From Moraxella caprae DSM 19149 (lineage in GTDB: Bacteria; Pseudomonadota; Gammaproteobacteria; Pseudomonadales; Moraxellaceae): 52,456 bases of DNA. The notes below the pieces were generated by a model. The model had not been told where the DNA came from and made no database searches. It was given only the letters and a program-made list of their open reading frames with translations. Position 1 is the stretch's first letter. Every line of letters starts with the position of its first letter. Position numbers and translations under genes: made by a program. Positions 1 through 8,003 of the stretch are shown piece by piece. The stretch covers positions 1 through 52,456 of the forward strand of contig NZ_AUGF01000018.1 in NCBI RefSeq assembly GCF_000426885.1. Reading direction: 5' to 3'.

Positions 1-141
1 CTTCACCATAGTGTAAACTTGCATAATTTGTCACGCAAGATTACAAAAAGAGAAAATCATATACCAACTATTTGAAAACCATCATACCCAAGCCAATATT
101 AAATGCAGTTTTGGTAAATTTATTGATTGATAAATCATCAT

Positions 142-267
142 TAGACTTCCTGCAAAACTAGGCTTTCCGTTCGCCCCGAGCTTGTTGAGGGGTGGCGGAA
201 AACCGTTATGGTTCGACAAGCTCACCACGAACGGTTTTCCTTATTTTTGGGTTTTGCAGGAAGTCTA
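142..267 (-). repeat. MITE-A copy 1 (126 bp)
   Basis: Non-autonomous inverted-repeat element. It begins TAGACTTCCTGCAAAAC and ends with the exact reverse complement, giving perfect 17-bp terminal inverted repeats bounded by TA. The interior holds a palindromic core (CCGTTCG...CGAACGG and AACCGTT...AACGGTT). Read by eye, its reverse complement matches the copy at 20254-20379 at all 126 positions. It lies just upstream of the secreted-protein gene at 297 and may supply part of that gene's leader. The TA boundary and short TIR are compatible with mobilisation by an IS5- or IS630-type transposase, but none is present in the window. Confidence 0.88.
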
Positions 268-296
268 TTCAACCAGCTGTATGGAAATTATATTTG

Positions 297-1052
297 ATGA
301 AATCTACTAAACACTTATCCGTCTTGGTATTATTTTCATGCTTATGGTCAACACCCCAGTCAAGCATGGCTAAAATTGCCAATTGCCCTGCCATTGATGA
401 AAATAACATCCGTTATAGAAGTCATGGCAATTTTGTGGAAGCGTCTTACTCCACGCACAATCAAACAAACACAATCCACCCAAAGCCAATTGAAAATAAG
501 CAAATACTTTGGCATACTAAGTCATTGGAAAATGACAAAGTGTTAGACCCGCATTTAGAAGCTGATGTTCAGTTTAATATCGCTTGCGTTCAATACACCA
601 CTGATAAACATATTATCGCAACTGACAAACGTAACAGACGATTTATTTTGGATAAACAAACAGGCAAACTTTTACAAACACAAATATACGAATTATTATA
701 CAATCTAAGGGTTAATGAAATCCCTATTTATCATCAAAACGACATCGCAAAATTAGAGCATTTGGGGGATTATTTATTTGCCCTAAAACGCATTGATTAT
801 ATCAATCAATCATCATTAGCCATTTATAAAAATGATATGCCTGACAATTATGATGTTGTATTAAATATGCCAAATAACGCTTTTTATTTATTGGCAAAGC
901 AAACACTCAAAGACACCCTAAATCTTTTAAAAGATTTTGAAAAAGACAAAACCATCAACACCGAGCATTGGGTCAAAATGACAGCCGAGCAAATGACCGA
1001 CTGGCATCACAAAACCTATATCCAACCCAAATTATTACAACGAGCCAACTAA
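297..1052 (+). CDS. Secreted protein of unknown function
   Basis: No family is recognised. The ATG at 297 is preferred because residues 1-25 then form a plausible signal peptide (basic MKSTKH, hydrophobic VLVLFSCLW, small residues before the cut). The open frame extends upstream to 192, but that stretch lies inside MITE-A copy 1. The mature part, about 225 residues, is polar, rich in Asn, Lys and Asp, has single scattered cysteines and no transmembrane segment, so a periplasmic or secreted location is inferred. The ribosome-binding site is weak. The stop is one base from the ATG of the glutamine amidotransferase gene, so co-transcription is likely. The gene is more AT-rich than its downstream neighbour, which could reflect acquisition or weak constraint. 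Confidence 0.65.
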   Translation: MKSTKHLSVLVLFSCLWSTPQSSMAKIANCPAIDENNIRYRSHGNFVEASYSTHNQTNTIHPKPIENKQILWHTKSLENDKVLDPHLEADVQFNIACVQYTTDKHIIATDKRNRRFILDKQTGKLLQTQIYELLYNLRVNEIPIYHQNDIAKLEHLGDYLFALKRIDYINQSSLAIYKNDMPDNYDVVLNMPNNAFYLLAKQTLKDTLNLLKDFEKDKTINTEHWVKMTAEQMTDWHHKTYIQPKLLQRAN

Positions 1053-1053
1053 T

Positions 1054-1941
1054 ATGTGCCAACTACTTGGAATGAACTGCAACACCCCCACCGACATCGG
1101 ATTTAGCTTTACAGGCTTTCGCCAGCGTGGGGGCTTGACCGACCACCATGAGGACGGTTTTGGCATTGCGTTTTTTGAAAAAAGCGAATCGGGCAACATC
1201 GGGCTTCGCCAATTTCACGACAACAAGCCAAGCTACCTATCGCCCGTGGCGGATTTGATAAACCATTACCCCATAAAAGCCATGAACGTCATCGCCCACA
1301 TCAGACGGGCGACCACAGGCGAAAAAAGCAACCTATCCAACCTACACCCCTTTGTGCGTGAAGTGTGGGGTGAGCAGTGGGTATTTGCCCACAACGGGCA
1401 GATGACAGCGAGCTTTATCAGTCGCACCGAACGCCTACACGCCAACGGCAATGCCGAGCATTATACGCCCGTAGGCACGACCGACAGCGAGCTTGCGTTT
1501 TGTTATCTGTTAAACCGTCTAAAAGCCACCTTTAAATCCCGTCCGTCCGATGAGGCGTTATTTGCCTTTTTGACCGCACAATGCCGTTATCTGTCCGCCA
1601 ATGGACTTTTTAACTGCTTGATTTCTAATGGCAATTGGCAATTTGCCTACGCAGGCAGTCTGCTTTTTTATCTGACTCGCAAAGCCCCTTTTGGCGAGGC
1701 TAATTTGTCAGACGGCGAGATGAGCGTCAATTTTGGCGATTTGACTACCGCCAAAGACAAAGTTACCGTCATCGTTACCATACCGCTCACCAACAACGAA
1801 AAATGGCAACAGATTGCCGTGGACGAATGTGTGGTATTTAGGGACGGCGACGTGGTGTTTAAGAATACACCCAGCAAAAAAACCTATCTGTCTATCGAAG
1901 ACGGCATTGCCTTGGCAAGAAGTGTGGGGGCGAGTGTTTAG
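1054..1941 (+). CDS. Class II glutamine amidotransferase, YafJ-like
   Basis: The 295-residue protein starts MCQLLGMNCNTP, so Cys2 becomes the N-terminal nucleophile after Met removal, as in Ntn-type class II glutaminases. The following motifs fit the stand-alone YafJ/GATase_4 group: RGGLTDHHEDGFGIAFFE near residues 25-42, HIRRATTG near 82-89 and VFAHNGQM near 110-117. The family hydrolyses glutamine to deliver ammonia, but no synthetase domain is fused here and the acceptor is unknown. It follows the upstream secreted-protein gene after one base, so the two probably form an operon. Family assignment is firm; the physiological substrate is not known. Confidence 0.87.
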   Translation: MCQLLGMNCNTPTDIGFSFTGFRQRGGLTDHHEDGFGIAFFEKSESGNIGLRQFHDNKPSYLSPVADLINHYPIKAMNVIAHIRRATTGEKSNLSNLHPFVREVWGEQWVFAHNGQMTASFISRTERLHANGNAEHYTPVGTTDSELAFCYLLNRLKATFKSRPSDEALFAFLTAQCRYLSANGLFNCLISNGNWQFAYAGSLLFYLTRKAPFGEANLSDGEMSVNFGDLTTAKDKVTVIVTIPLTNNEKWQQIAVDECVVFRDGDVVFKNTPSKKTYLSIEDGIALARSVGASV

Positions 1942-2062
1942 TTTTGGTATTTTAGATGGCATTAAAAAAACCAATCCCAAAAATCAGGCATTTTATCCAT
2001 AAATCCTCAATTGATGGATGAAATTTTATCAAAAGTGTGTTAAAGTACACCTATCTTGTAAC

Positions 2063-2082
2063 TGATTATCAAATGATAATCA
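2063..2082 (+). promoter_or_regulatory. Putative Fur box upstream of fur
   Basis: Arms TGATTATC and GATAATCA are exact inverted repeats separated by four bases, matching the GATAAT-type 19-bp Fur consensus. The site lies about 70 bp upstream of the fur start, so iron-dependent autoregulation is inferred. Confidence 0.75.
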
Positions 2083-2149
2083 AAAGAGCTGTGATGATTG
2101 ATAAAATCAATAATCAGCGACCAAGTCCACGATTTAAAAGGTGATGAAC

Positions 2150-2596
2150 ATGGCTTTTACCAATAAAGATTTACGCAAGGCAGGTCTAAAAGTAACCTTG
2201 CCCCGCATGAAGATTTTAGAGCTATTAGAGAACGCAGAACACCACCACATGAGTGCCGAAGACGTGTATAAGGCACTTGCCGAGCAAGGTGAAGATGTTG
2301 GTTTGGCGACGGTGTACCGTGTGCTGACTCAGTTTGAGCAGGCAGGCATCATTGAACGTCATAATTTTGAAAATAACCTATCGGTGTTTGAGATTGCCCA
2401 AGAAGAACACCACGACCATTTGGTGTGTGATGTTTGTGGTAAGATTGAAGAGTTTCATAATGCCATCATCGAAGATGAGCAAGAGAAAATCGCCGAGAAG
2501 TATAATTTCAAGCTGTCAGGGCATTCGCTGGTCTTGCATGGCGTGTGCGACAACGAAGAGTGTCAAAAGACCCTTGACCCTGCCAATAAAAGCTAA
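2150..2596 (+). CDS. fur: Ferric uptake regulator Fur
   Basis: Iron-sensing repressor, 148 residues from the ATG at 2150. That start lies 6 bases after an AGGTG Shine-Dalgarno; GTG 2141 and ATG 2144 are in frame but too close to it or part of it. The N-terminal winged helix (FTNKDLRKAGLKVTLPRMKILELL, then LATVYRVLTQFEQAGI near residues 53-68) is the DNA reader. Metal-site features follow: HHHMSAEDVY, the HHDHLVCDVCGK stretch near 90-100 with a CxxC, and a second CDNEEC pair near the end. The length is typical of the family. A palindromic Fur box upstream suggests autoregulation. It stands alone, converges on pilU, and shares a bidirectional terminator with it. Confidence 0.97.
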   Translation: MAFTNKDLRKAGLKVTLPRMKILELLENAEHHHMSAEDVYKALAEQGEDVGLATVYRVLTQFEQAGIIERHNFENNLSVFEIAQEEHHDHLVCDVCGKIEEFHNAIIEDEQEKIAEKYNFKLSGHSLVLHGVCDNEECQKTLDPANKS

Positions 2597-2608
2597 ATCA
2601 AGCGTTAT

Positions 2609-2637
2609 AAAAAGACTGGTCATTGCCAGTCTTTTTT
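2609..2637. terminator. Bidirectional terminator between fur and pilU
   Basis: AAAGACTGG (2611-2619) pairs with CCAGTCTTT (2626-2634) around a 6-base loop. A-run on the left and T-run on the right allow termination in both directions. Confidence 0.9.
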
Positions 2638-2646
2638 GTGGGTGTG

Positions 2647-3771
2647 TCAATTATAATCGCCCATATCAATAGAGAGTTTGGCAGACTCTTCTTCGACCAC
2701 AGCATTTTTGCTTTCGAGTTTGATTTGTAGACGTAGGTCGTTCGGGCTATCTGCATGCTTGATGGCATCTTGATAGGTGATTTGTCCTGATTCATACAAG
2801 TCGAACAACGCTTGGTCAAAGGTCTGCATGCCGATGTCACGAGAGCGTTTCATCACAGGTTTAATCTCGTGAATCTCGCCCTTGCGAATGTAGTCAGCGA
2901 TGAGCTGTGTACCCAATAAAATCTCAATGGCGGCACGGCGACCTTTGCCATCAGGGGTTGGGATAAGCTGTTGGGCGATGATGGCACGCAAGTTGAGTGA
3001 CAAGTCCATGAATAACTGTCCGTGTCTGTCCGCTTCAAAGAAGTGAATGATACGGTCGATGGCTTGGTTGGCGTTGTTGGCGTGGAGCGTGGCAAACACC
3101 AAGTGACCCGTCTCAGCGTACTGGATGGCATAGCTCATGACTTCACGGTTACGAATCTCACCGATAAGGATGACATCAGGGGCTTGACGTAGAGTGTTTT
3201 TTAGACCTTCTTCAAACGAGAGCGTGTCAATACCCACCTCACGCTGAGTAACGATACAGCCTTTGTGCTGATGAACGTATTCAATCGGGTCTTCGATAGT
3301 AATGATATGACCACGAGAGTTCTCGTTACGATGGCCAATCATGGCAGCCAGCGTGGTGGATTTACCCGTACCTGTCGCACCCACAAGTAGGATAATGCCA
3401 CGCTTTTTCATGGCAAGCTCTTTTAGGATGGGCGGTAGATTCAAATCTTCAGTGGTGGGGATTTGTGTCTCAATCTTACGCAGTACCATCGCTGCCTTGT
3501 TACGCTGAATCATCGCCGACACACGAAAACGAGCCGCTTCGGCTTTGTCAGAGATGGCAAATTGGCACTCGTTGGTCTCATGGAACTCTTTTTTCTGAGC
3601 TTCGGTCATGATGCTGGTTACCAGTGCCATGGTCTGCTCGGCGGTCAGTGGCGTTCTGGTCATGGGCAAAATGGTGCCATTGACTTTGAGTGATGGGGGA
3701 ACGCCTTCGGTGATAAAAAGGTCAGAGCCGTTTTTGGCAATCATCACTTGTAGTAGTTTATCAAAATCCAT
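2647..3771 (-). CDS. pilU: Type IV pilus retraction ATPase PilU
   Basis: PilT-paralogous hexameric secretion-superfamily ATPase, 374 residues, that assists pilus depolymerisation at the inner-membrane base of the pilus. Walker A is GATGTGKST at residues 131-139. Then come TIEDPIEYVH (Asp box/Walker B region), the LRQAPDVILIGEIR motif and the His-box region AETGHLVFATLHANNA. It is called PilU rather than PilT from the longer C-terminus, the sequence FFEADRHGQLFMDLSLNLRAIIAQQLIPT and the gene order pilT-pilU. It starts nine bases after the pilT stop on the same strand, so the two form an operon. Likely roles are twitching motility and DNA uptake. Confidence 0.95.
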   Translation of the reverse strand: MDFDKLLQVMIAKNGSDLFITEGVPPSLKVNGTILPMTRTPLTAEQTMALVTSIMTEAQKKEFHETNECQFAISDKAEAARFRVSAMIQRNKAAMVLRKIETQIPTTEDLNLPPILKELAMKKRGIILLVGATGTGKSTTLAAMIGHRNENSRGHIITIEDPIEYVHQHKGCIVTQREVGIDTLSFEEGLKNTLRQAPDVILIGEIRNREVMSYAIQYAETGHLVFATLHANNANQAIDRIIHFFEADRHGQLFMDLSLNLRAIIAQQLIPTPDGKGRRAAIEILLGTQLIADYIRKGEIHEIKPVMKRSRDIGMQTFDQALFDLYESGQITYQDAIKHADSPNDLRLQIKLESKNAVVEEESAKLSIDMGDYN

Positions 3772-3780
3772 GTTGCTTCC

Positions 3781-4827
3781 TTATAAGAACGCTTCTGGCT
3801 GTTTGGCATAGACACGTGCCGTCTCTTTAGTGATGGTGCGAGATGAGACCAAGTTCTTTAAGGTCTGGTCAAGGGTAATCATGCCTTCGCCTGCCCCTGT
3901 TTGGATGGCAGAGTACATTTGGGCGATTTTGTTTTCACGGATAAGGTTGCGAATGGCAGGCGTGCCAAGCATGATTTCATGAGCTGCCACACGACCGCCC
4001 CCGACTTTTTTGAGTAGGGCTTGCGAGATAACCGCTTGCAGGGACTCGGATAACATCGCACGAATCATGTCTTTTTCGGCGGCAGGGAATACGTCAATCA
4101 CGCGGTCAATGGTCTTGGCAGCGGAGTTGGTGTGTAGTGTCCCAAACACCAAGTGTCCTGTCTCGGCAGCGGTTAGGGCAAGACGGATGGTCTCTAAGTC
4201 ACGCATCTCACCGACCAAAATAATGTCAGGGTCTTCACGCAGTGCCGAACGCAAGGCAGCATCAAAGCCTAGGGTGTCACGGTGTACTTCACGTTGGTTG
4301 ACGAGCGATTTTTTGGACTCGTGGACAAACTCGATGGGGTCTTCGATGGTTAGGATATGCTCTTTACGGGTCTCATTAATGTAGTTAATCATCGCAGCGA
4401 GCGTGGTCGATTTGCCCGAGCCTGTCGGACCTGTAACCAGTACCACACCACGTTTAAAGTCGGAGACCTTTTTAAAGACAGGACCCATGCCCAAATCTTC
4501 CATGGTCAGAACCTTGGATGGAATGGTACGAAATACCGCACCAGCACCACGGTTTTGGTTAAAGGCGTTCACACGAAAACGAGCCAGACCTGGGATCTCA
4601 AACGAGAAGTCAGTTTCTAAAAACTCTTCGTAGTCGGCACGTTGTTTGTCATTCATGATGTCATAAATGAGCTTATGCACAGTAGAGTGATCCATCTCGG
4701 GGGTGTTGATACGCACCACTTCACCGTCCACACGAATCATGGGCGGTAGCCCTGCCGATAAATGCAAGTCGGACGCTTTATTTTTTACCACAAAACGCAG
4801 TAGGTCTTCAATACTAGGAGCTGACAT
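3781..4827 (-). CDS. pilT: Type IV pilus retraction ATPase PilT
   Basis: Hexameric motor driving pilus retraction and twitching, 348 residues, the family's usual size. Walker A GPTGSGKST is at residues 133-141. TIEDPIEFVH, LREDPDIILVGEMRD and AETGHLVFGTLHTNSA are the canonical Asp, Walker B and His boxes. The AIRNLIRENK and GMITLDQTL stretches near the C-terminus match the PilT C-terminal domain. It is the first gene of the pilT-pilU unit, divergent from yggS across about 165 bp holding promoters for both. Confidence 0.97.
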   Translation of the reverse strand: MSAPSIEDLLRFVVKNKASDLHLSAGLPPMIRVDGEVVRINTPEMDHSTVHKLIYDIMNDKQRADYEEFLETDFSFEIPGLARFRVNAFNQNRGAGAVFRTIPSKVLTMEDLGMGPVFKKVSDFKRGVVLVTGPTGSGKSTTLAAMINYINETRKEHILTIEDPIEFVHESKKSLVNQREVHRDTLGFDAALRSALREDPDIILVGEMRDLETIRLALTAAETGHLVFGTLHTNSAAKTIDRVIDVFPAAEKDMIRAMLSESLQAVISQALLKKVGGGRVAAHEIMLGTPAIRNLIRENKIAQMYSAIQTGAGEGMITLDQTLKNLVSSRTITKETARVYAKQPEAFL

Positions 4828-4962
4828 GGGGTTGCCTTAAAATGAATAAACCAGATAAATTATGGGCTTATTATACAATATTTTGCGTTGCCATTAAAGC
4901 ACGTCCCGTCAGATATTACAATCCATTTTATGCCAAAGTTTATGCCATTTGTGGGGATTTTC

Positions 4963-4971
4963 TGCTAAAAT
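4963..4971 (+). promoter_or_regulatory. Extended -10 promoter for yggS
   Basis: TGC followed by TAAAAT is an extended -10 element about 20 bases before the ATG at 4993. The -35 region is weak (TGCCAT 17 bp upstream). Confidence 0.5.
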
Positions 4972-4992
4972 ACAAAGATTTAAGGAAAAACC

Positions 4993-5697
4993 ATGACACA
5001 AGCTCCCCATCATTCATCGTCCAACGCACTCATCGAACGGCATACGGCAGTCAAAGAACGCTTAGACGCCATCAATGACACCTATCAGGCCAACCCCAAA
5101 GCGGTACTACTTGCCGTCTCAAAAACCAAGCCATCATCAGACATTGCCACGCTGTATCAGGCAGGACAAAGCCAATTTGGTGAAAATTACTTACAAGAAG
5201 CCTTGATAAAAATGAGCGAACTGGCACATCTGCCGATAACATGGCACTACATCGGGCATATTCAGCGGAACAAGACCCGTGACATCGCCATGCATTTTGA
5301 CTGGGTGCAGACGGTGGAGCGAGCCATCATCGCCGAACGGCTAAACGACCAACGCCCAGATGACCGCCCACCCCTAAACGTGCTTATCCAAATCAACATC
5401 GACGATGAAGCGAGTAAATCAGGCTGTCGCATTGATGAGTTGGATGGGTTGGTACAAACCGTGATGAGCCTGCCAAAGCTAACCTTGCGTGGGCTGATGA
5501 TTATCCCAAGCAAAGACGGTACGGACGCATTTGTCCGTACCAAAGCGATATTCGATGACATCAAAGGGCGTTTTGATTTGCCCGACTTTGATACGCTATC
5601 CATGGGCATGAGTGGCGACATGGAGCAGGCAGTTGCCCACGGCTCAACCATGGTGCGAGTGGGGACGGCGATATTTGGCGAGCGGGATTATGGTTGA
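4993..5697 (+). CDS. yggS: PLP homeostasis protein YggS (PLPBP)
   Basis: Pyridoxal-phosphate-binding TIM-barrel protein that keeps free PLP and amino-acid pools in balance and has no known enzymatic activity. AVSKTKPSSDI near residues 36-46 carries the PLP lysine. FGENYLQEA, WHYIGHIQRNK and the closing SMGMSGDMEQAVAHGSTMVRVGTAIFG phosphate-binding segment are diagnostic. The length of 234 residues is normal. AAGGA lies 7 bases before the ATG. In many proteobacteria yggS sits next to pilT, as here, divergently. A hairpin terminator follows. Confidence 0.95.
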   Translation: MTQAPHHSSSNALIERHTAVKERLDAINDTYQANPKAVLLAVSKTKPSSDIATLYQAGQSQFGENYLQEALIKMSELAHLPITWHYIGHIQRNKTRDIAMHFDWVQTVERAIIAERLNDQRPDDRPPLNVLIQINIDDEASKSGCRIDELDGLVQTVMSLPKLTLRGLMIIPSKDGTDAFVRTKAIFDDIKGRFDLPDFDTLSMGMSGDMEQAVAHGSTMVRVGTAIFGERDYG

Positions 5698-5737
5698 TTT
5701 AAAAAGTCTTTAAAAGATTTTTAAATTTATAAAAAAT

Positions 5738-5765
5738 AAAATGGCGTTTTAACACGCCATTTTTT
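5738..5765. terminator. Bidirectional terminator between yggS and zapA
   Basis: AAAATGGCGT (5738-5747) pairs with ACGCCATTTT (5754-5763), 6-base loop, T-run beyond; the A-run on the left serves the converging zapA. Confidence 0.88.
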
Positions 5766-5785
5766 AATATCACTTTATAAGGATT

Positions 5786-6382
5786 TTACAACACCGAACG
5801 GGCGTCTTTGGTGATTTTCTCAATCAGGGCTTTGGCACGTTCGCTGTCTAGCAGTTGATTTCTGCGGTCGTTTTTTAGGATTTGGCATTGGTCGTACAGC
5901 TCCAAGCAAGTCAGTACCAACAGCTCTTCGTTACTGGGGTTTTTTCCTTTGACGGCACGGCGAAGCTCACGGATTTTGTCATTGATGTATGCTCCTGCTT
6001 GCTCCAACTGCGCCACTTCATCGACAGGGCAGGTAATGCGGTGCGATGACCCTGCAATGCTCAAATCAACCGCCTTAAAGCTCGGCTTGTCCGCCTTATC
6101 GGCAGGTTTGGTCGGGGCTTTGGGTGTGGTGTTGCCAATATTGTCAAGCGTGCTGTCGCTTGCTTTTAGAGCAGGCGTGGGCGTGGTAGATTTGGCAAGG
6201 GCTGGATTTTCTGTGTTTTGGTTTTGGTTTGGATTTTGGTTTGAACTTTGGCTTGAATTTAGGTTTTGTTGTGTTTTTTGCTCGGCGGTCTTGCTCGGCT
6301 CGCTTGGGGCAGATGTCTCATGCGATGGGCTGACTTTGATGTTATTTTTGGCACCGAATTTGATGGCAGAATGAATGTTCAT
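5786..6382 (-). CDS. zapA: Cell division protein ZapA with long disordered N-terminus
   Basis: FtsZ-ring-stabilising protein. The ZapA domain is the last ~95 residues: VDLSIAGSSHRITCPVDEVAQLEQAG, then YINDKIRELRR and the helical NEELLVLTCLELYDQCQIL coiled-coil region. The first ~100 residues are an Asn/Gln/Ser/Thr/Pro/Lys-rich, low-complexity stretch with repeated QNPNQNQNT-type runs, which is not in usual ~100-residue ZapA proteins. Its own start is preceded by an AAGGA ribosome-binding site, so the extension appears to be translated. It follows the ZapB-like coiled-coil gene by about 20 bases on the same strand, an arrangement known from Pseudomonadales. The ZapA call is firm; the tail's role is unknown. 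Confidence 0.9.
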   Translation of the reverse strand: MNIHSAIKFGAKNNIKVSPSHETSAPSEPSKTAEQKTQQNLNSSQSSNQNPNQNQNTENPALAKSTTPTPALKASDSTLDNIGNTTPKAPTKPADKADKPSFKAVDLSIAGSSHRITCPVDEVAQLEQAGAYINDKIRELRRAVKGKNPSNEELLVLTCLELYDQCQILKNDRRNQLLDSERAKALIEKITKDARSVL

Positions 6383-6402
6383 GAGTGTGTCCTTGTTGAT
6401 TT

Positions 6403-6768
6403 TTATTGGTGATTTTGGTTATCAATTTTGCTAAGCCATGTTTGGATGACTTCGGCACGGCTGATGGCAAGGGCGTTTTTCTCGGCAAGCTCGCTGTTTT
6501 GTTTGGCTAGACGTTCGTTGTCTTGACTTAGCTCATCTAGGCGTTTGTCCAGCTCATCTTGGGCGGACAGTAACTCTTTGATACGGGCGTGCAAGGCGTT
6601 ATTTTCATCTTTGCTTTGGCTGATTTCAAGCTGTAACTGGCTGATTTGACGGGGGCTGTCATCATGTGCCAATTTGTGTTTGAGATTGGCAAGTTCGGTG
6701 GCGGTGATGTTATAGCGTGCTTTTAGCTCGGCGATGGTCTGCTCTAAGAGTTGTAATTGGGTTAGCAT
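6403..6768 (-). CDS. Coiled-coil protein, TIGR02449/ZapB-like
   Basis: A 121-residue, almost wholly helical protein from the ATG at 6768. That start is chosen for its AGGA ribosome-binding site 6 bases upstream; the open frame reaches 6882 but the extra residues look non-coding. Heptad-rich segments (LEQTIAELKARYNI, LANLKHKL, then a long Glu/Lys/Asp/Leu stretch with IKELLSAQDELDKRLDEL) predict a dimeric coiled coil. In Pseudomonas a TIGR02449-family coiled-coil gene lies between a UPF0149 gene and zapA, the same order as here, so a ZapB-like role in Z-ring organisation is inferred. It is transcribed with zapA and divergent from the UPF0149 gene. Confidence 0.75.
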   Translation of the reverse strand: MLTQLQLLEQTIAELKARYNITATELANLKHKLAHDDSPRQISQLQLEISQSKDENNALHARIKELLSAQDELDKRLDELSQDNERLAKQNSELAEKNALAISRAEVIQTWLSKIDNQNHQ

Positions 6769-6915
6769 GGGTGTTCCTAGGATAATGGGCGATAAGCGAT
6801 TGTTAGCGATGATTGGTATGTTATTGTAGCATGAGATTTTAAAAACACAAAACGCCCTTGACTTTTGCCAAAATGACGGCATTTATAGGGCAATTTAACC
6901 AACAGCGAGAGCCTT

Positions 6916-7563
6916 ATGAGTGACGATTTATCAGGATTTAATGACTGGACAGAAGCATTTAGCACATGGACAGATGTCTCTATCAGCGAGCTACATGGTC
7001 TCATGAGTGCTTTGATGACCGCCTGTCATCCCACGGACGTGGCAGGATGGTCGGCGATATTGACCGAGCTTAGCTTTGCCCTGCCCGATGAGCGGGCGTT
7101 GGAGCTGTTGGCGGAGTATGGCGAAGACGTGAGTTTTGCCCTAAAAGACAAAGATGATGCCTATGGCTATGAGCCACTGGTGCCTGATGATGAGCATGAG
7201 CTGTCTGAGCGGTTTTTGGCACTAAAAGACTGGGCAGGGGGCTTTATCACAGGACTTGGCGTGGCAGAAGTGGCTCTGACGGCGGATGAGCGTGAGCAGG
7301 TGGCTGACCTTGCCAAAATCGCCAGTATCCGCCCTGATGAAGAAGATGAGTTTGATGGCGATGAAGAAGAGTATTTGTACTTATTTGAATTTGCCCGTAT
7401 GGTGCCAGTGAGCCTATCTAACCGCAAACGCAAAAACGTGACGGATTTGTCCATCATCAAAGGTTTATCCCCCGACCGTCTTACCGCCAGCGAAATCCAA
7501 AAAGAACACGAAGCCCAAAAGAAGCTGCCCCCTGTGTTTAATGCGATGGATAAAAAGCAATGA
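6916..7563 (+). CDS. UPF0149 (YgfB/YecA-type) family protein
   Basis: A 215-residue acidic, helical protein. Recognisable parts are ISELHGLMSALMTA near residues 22-35, the Asp/Glu-rich loop before LSERFLALKDWAGGFITGLG near 100-120, and the DEEDEFDGDEEEYLYLFEFARM C-terminal helix region near 145-165, all typical of UPF0149. Molecular function is not established for most members. The C-terminus (about residues 175-215) is longer than in YgfB. It lies divergently beside the coiled-coil and zapA genes, as in related genomes. A terminator follows at 7696. Confidence 0.85.
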   Translation: MSDDLSGFNDWTEAFSTWTDVSISELHGLMSALMTACHPTDVAGWSAILTELSFALPDERALELLAEYGEDVSFALKDKDDAYGYEPLVPDDEHELSERFLALKDWAGGFITGLGVAEVALTADEREQVADLAKIASIRPDEEDEFDGDEEEYLYLFEFARMVPVSLSNRKRKNVTDLSIIKGLSPDRLTASEIQKEHEAQKKLPPVFNAMDKKQ

Positions 7564-7695
7564 TATTTCTCTTAAATTTTTAACGCAACAATCATTCAAG
7601 GCGAGTTTGCTAAAAAATAACAGTTTTGTATTGTTTTGTGATAATTTAGCATGATAAAAAGATTGGCTTTGCAAAAATTTGATAAATACTTTTAG

Positions 7696-7717
7696 AAGGG
7701 TAGTAATACCCTTTTTT
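7696..7717 (+). terminator. Terminator after UPF0149 gene
   Basis: AAGGGTA (7696-7702) pairs with TACCCTT (7707-7713), GTAA loop, followed by TTTT. Confidence 0.8.
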
Positions 7718-8003
7718 ATTGTCTTAATAATTATCATATAAATAATTCATCATAAAAATATCTTATCAAAAAATAAAAATTTAAATAAAAAAATTTTTAT
7801 TAAAAATAAATTACTTATTTATAAAAATTTAATTCTACTTTTAAAATAAAATATTATAACATATCAATTAATTCGCCAATCAATGCCAATCATTTTTTAT
7901 TGGGATTAATTTGGAAATTTGTCATTAAAATTTTATTAGCAATGGGCGTTATTTTCTGTTATATTAAATAAAAGCCCACTCATTTGTTCATCAGGAGTAT
8001 ATC
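7718..8003. other. AT-rich intergenic region with alcohol dehydrogenase promoter
   Basis: About 285 bp of very AT-rich DNA with no credible gene. An extended -10 element (TGT then TATATT, 7957-7965) lies about 40 bp before the dehydrogenase start, and CAGGAG near 7991 is its ribosome-binding site. No other structure is clear. Confidence 0.5.

Noticed and set aside
192-296. N-terminal extension of the first gene to 192
   Set aside because: That part lies inside MITE-A and the ATG at 297 gives a signal peptide.
5700-5785. 6S RNA next to zapA, as in other gammaproteobacteria
   Set aside because: The gap downstream of zapA is under 100 bp and holds only a terminator; nothing like the 6S hairpin is visible nearby.
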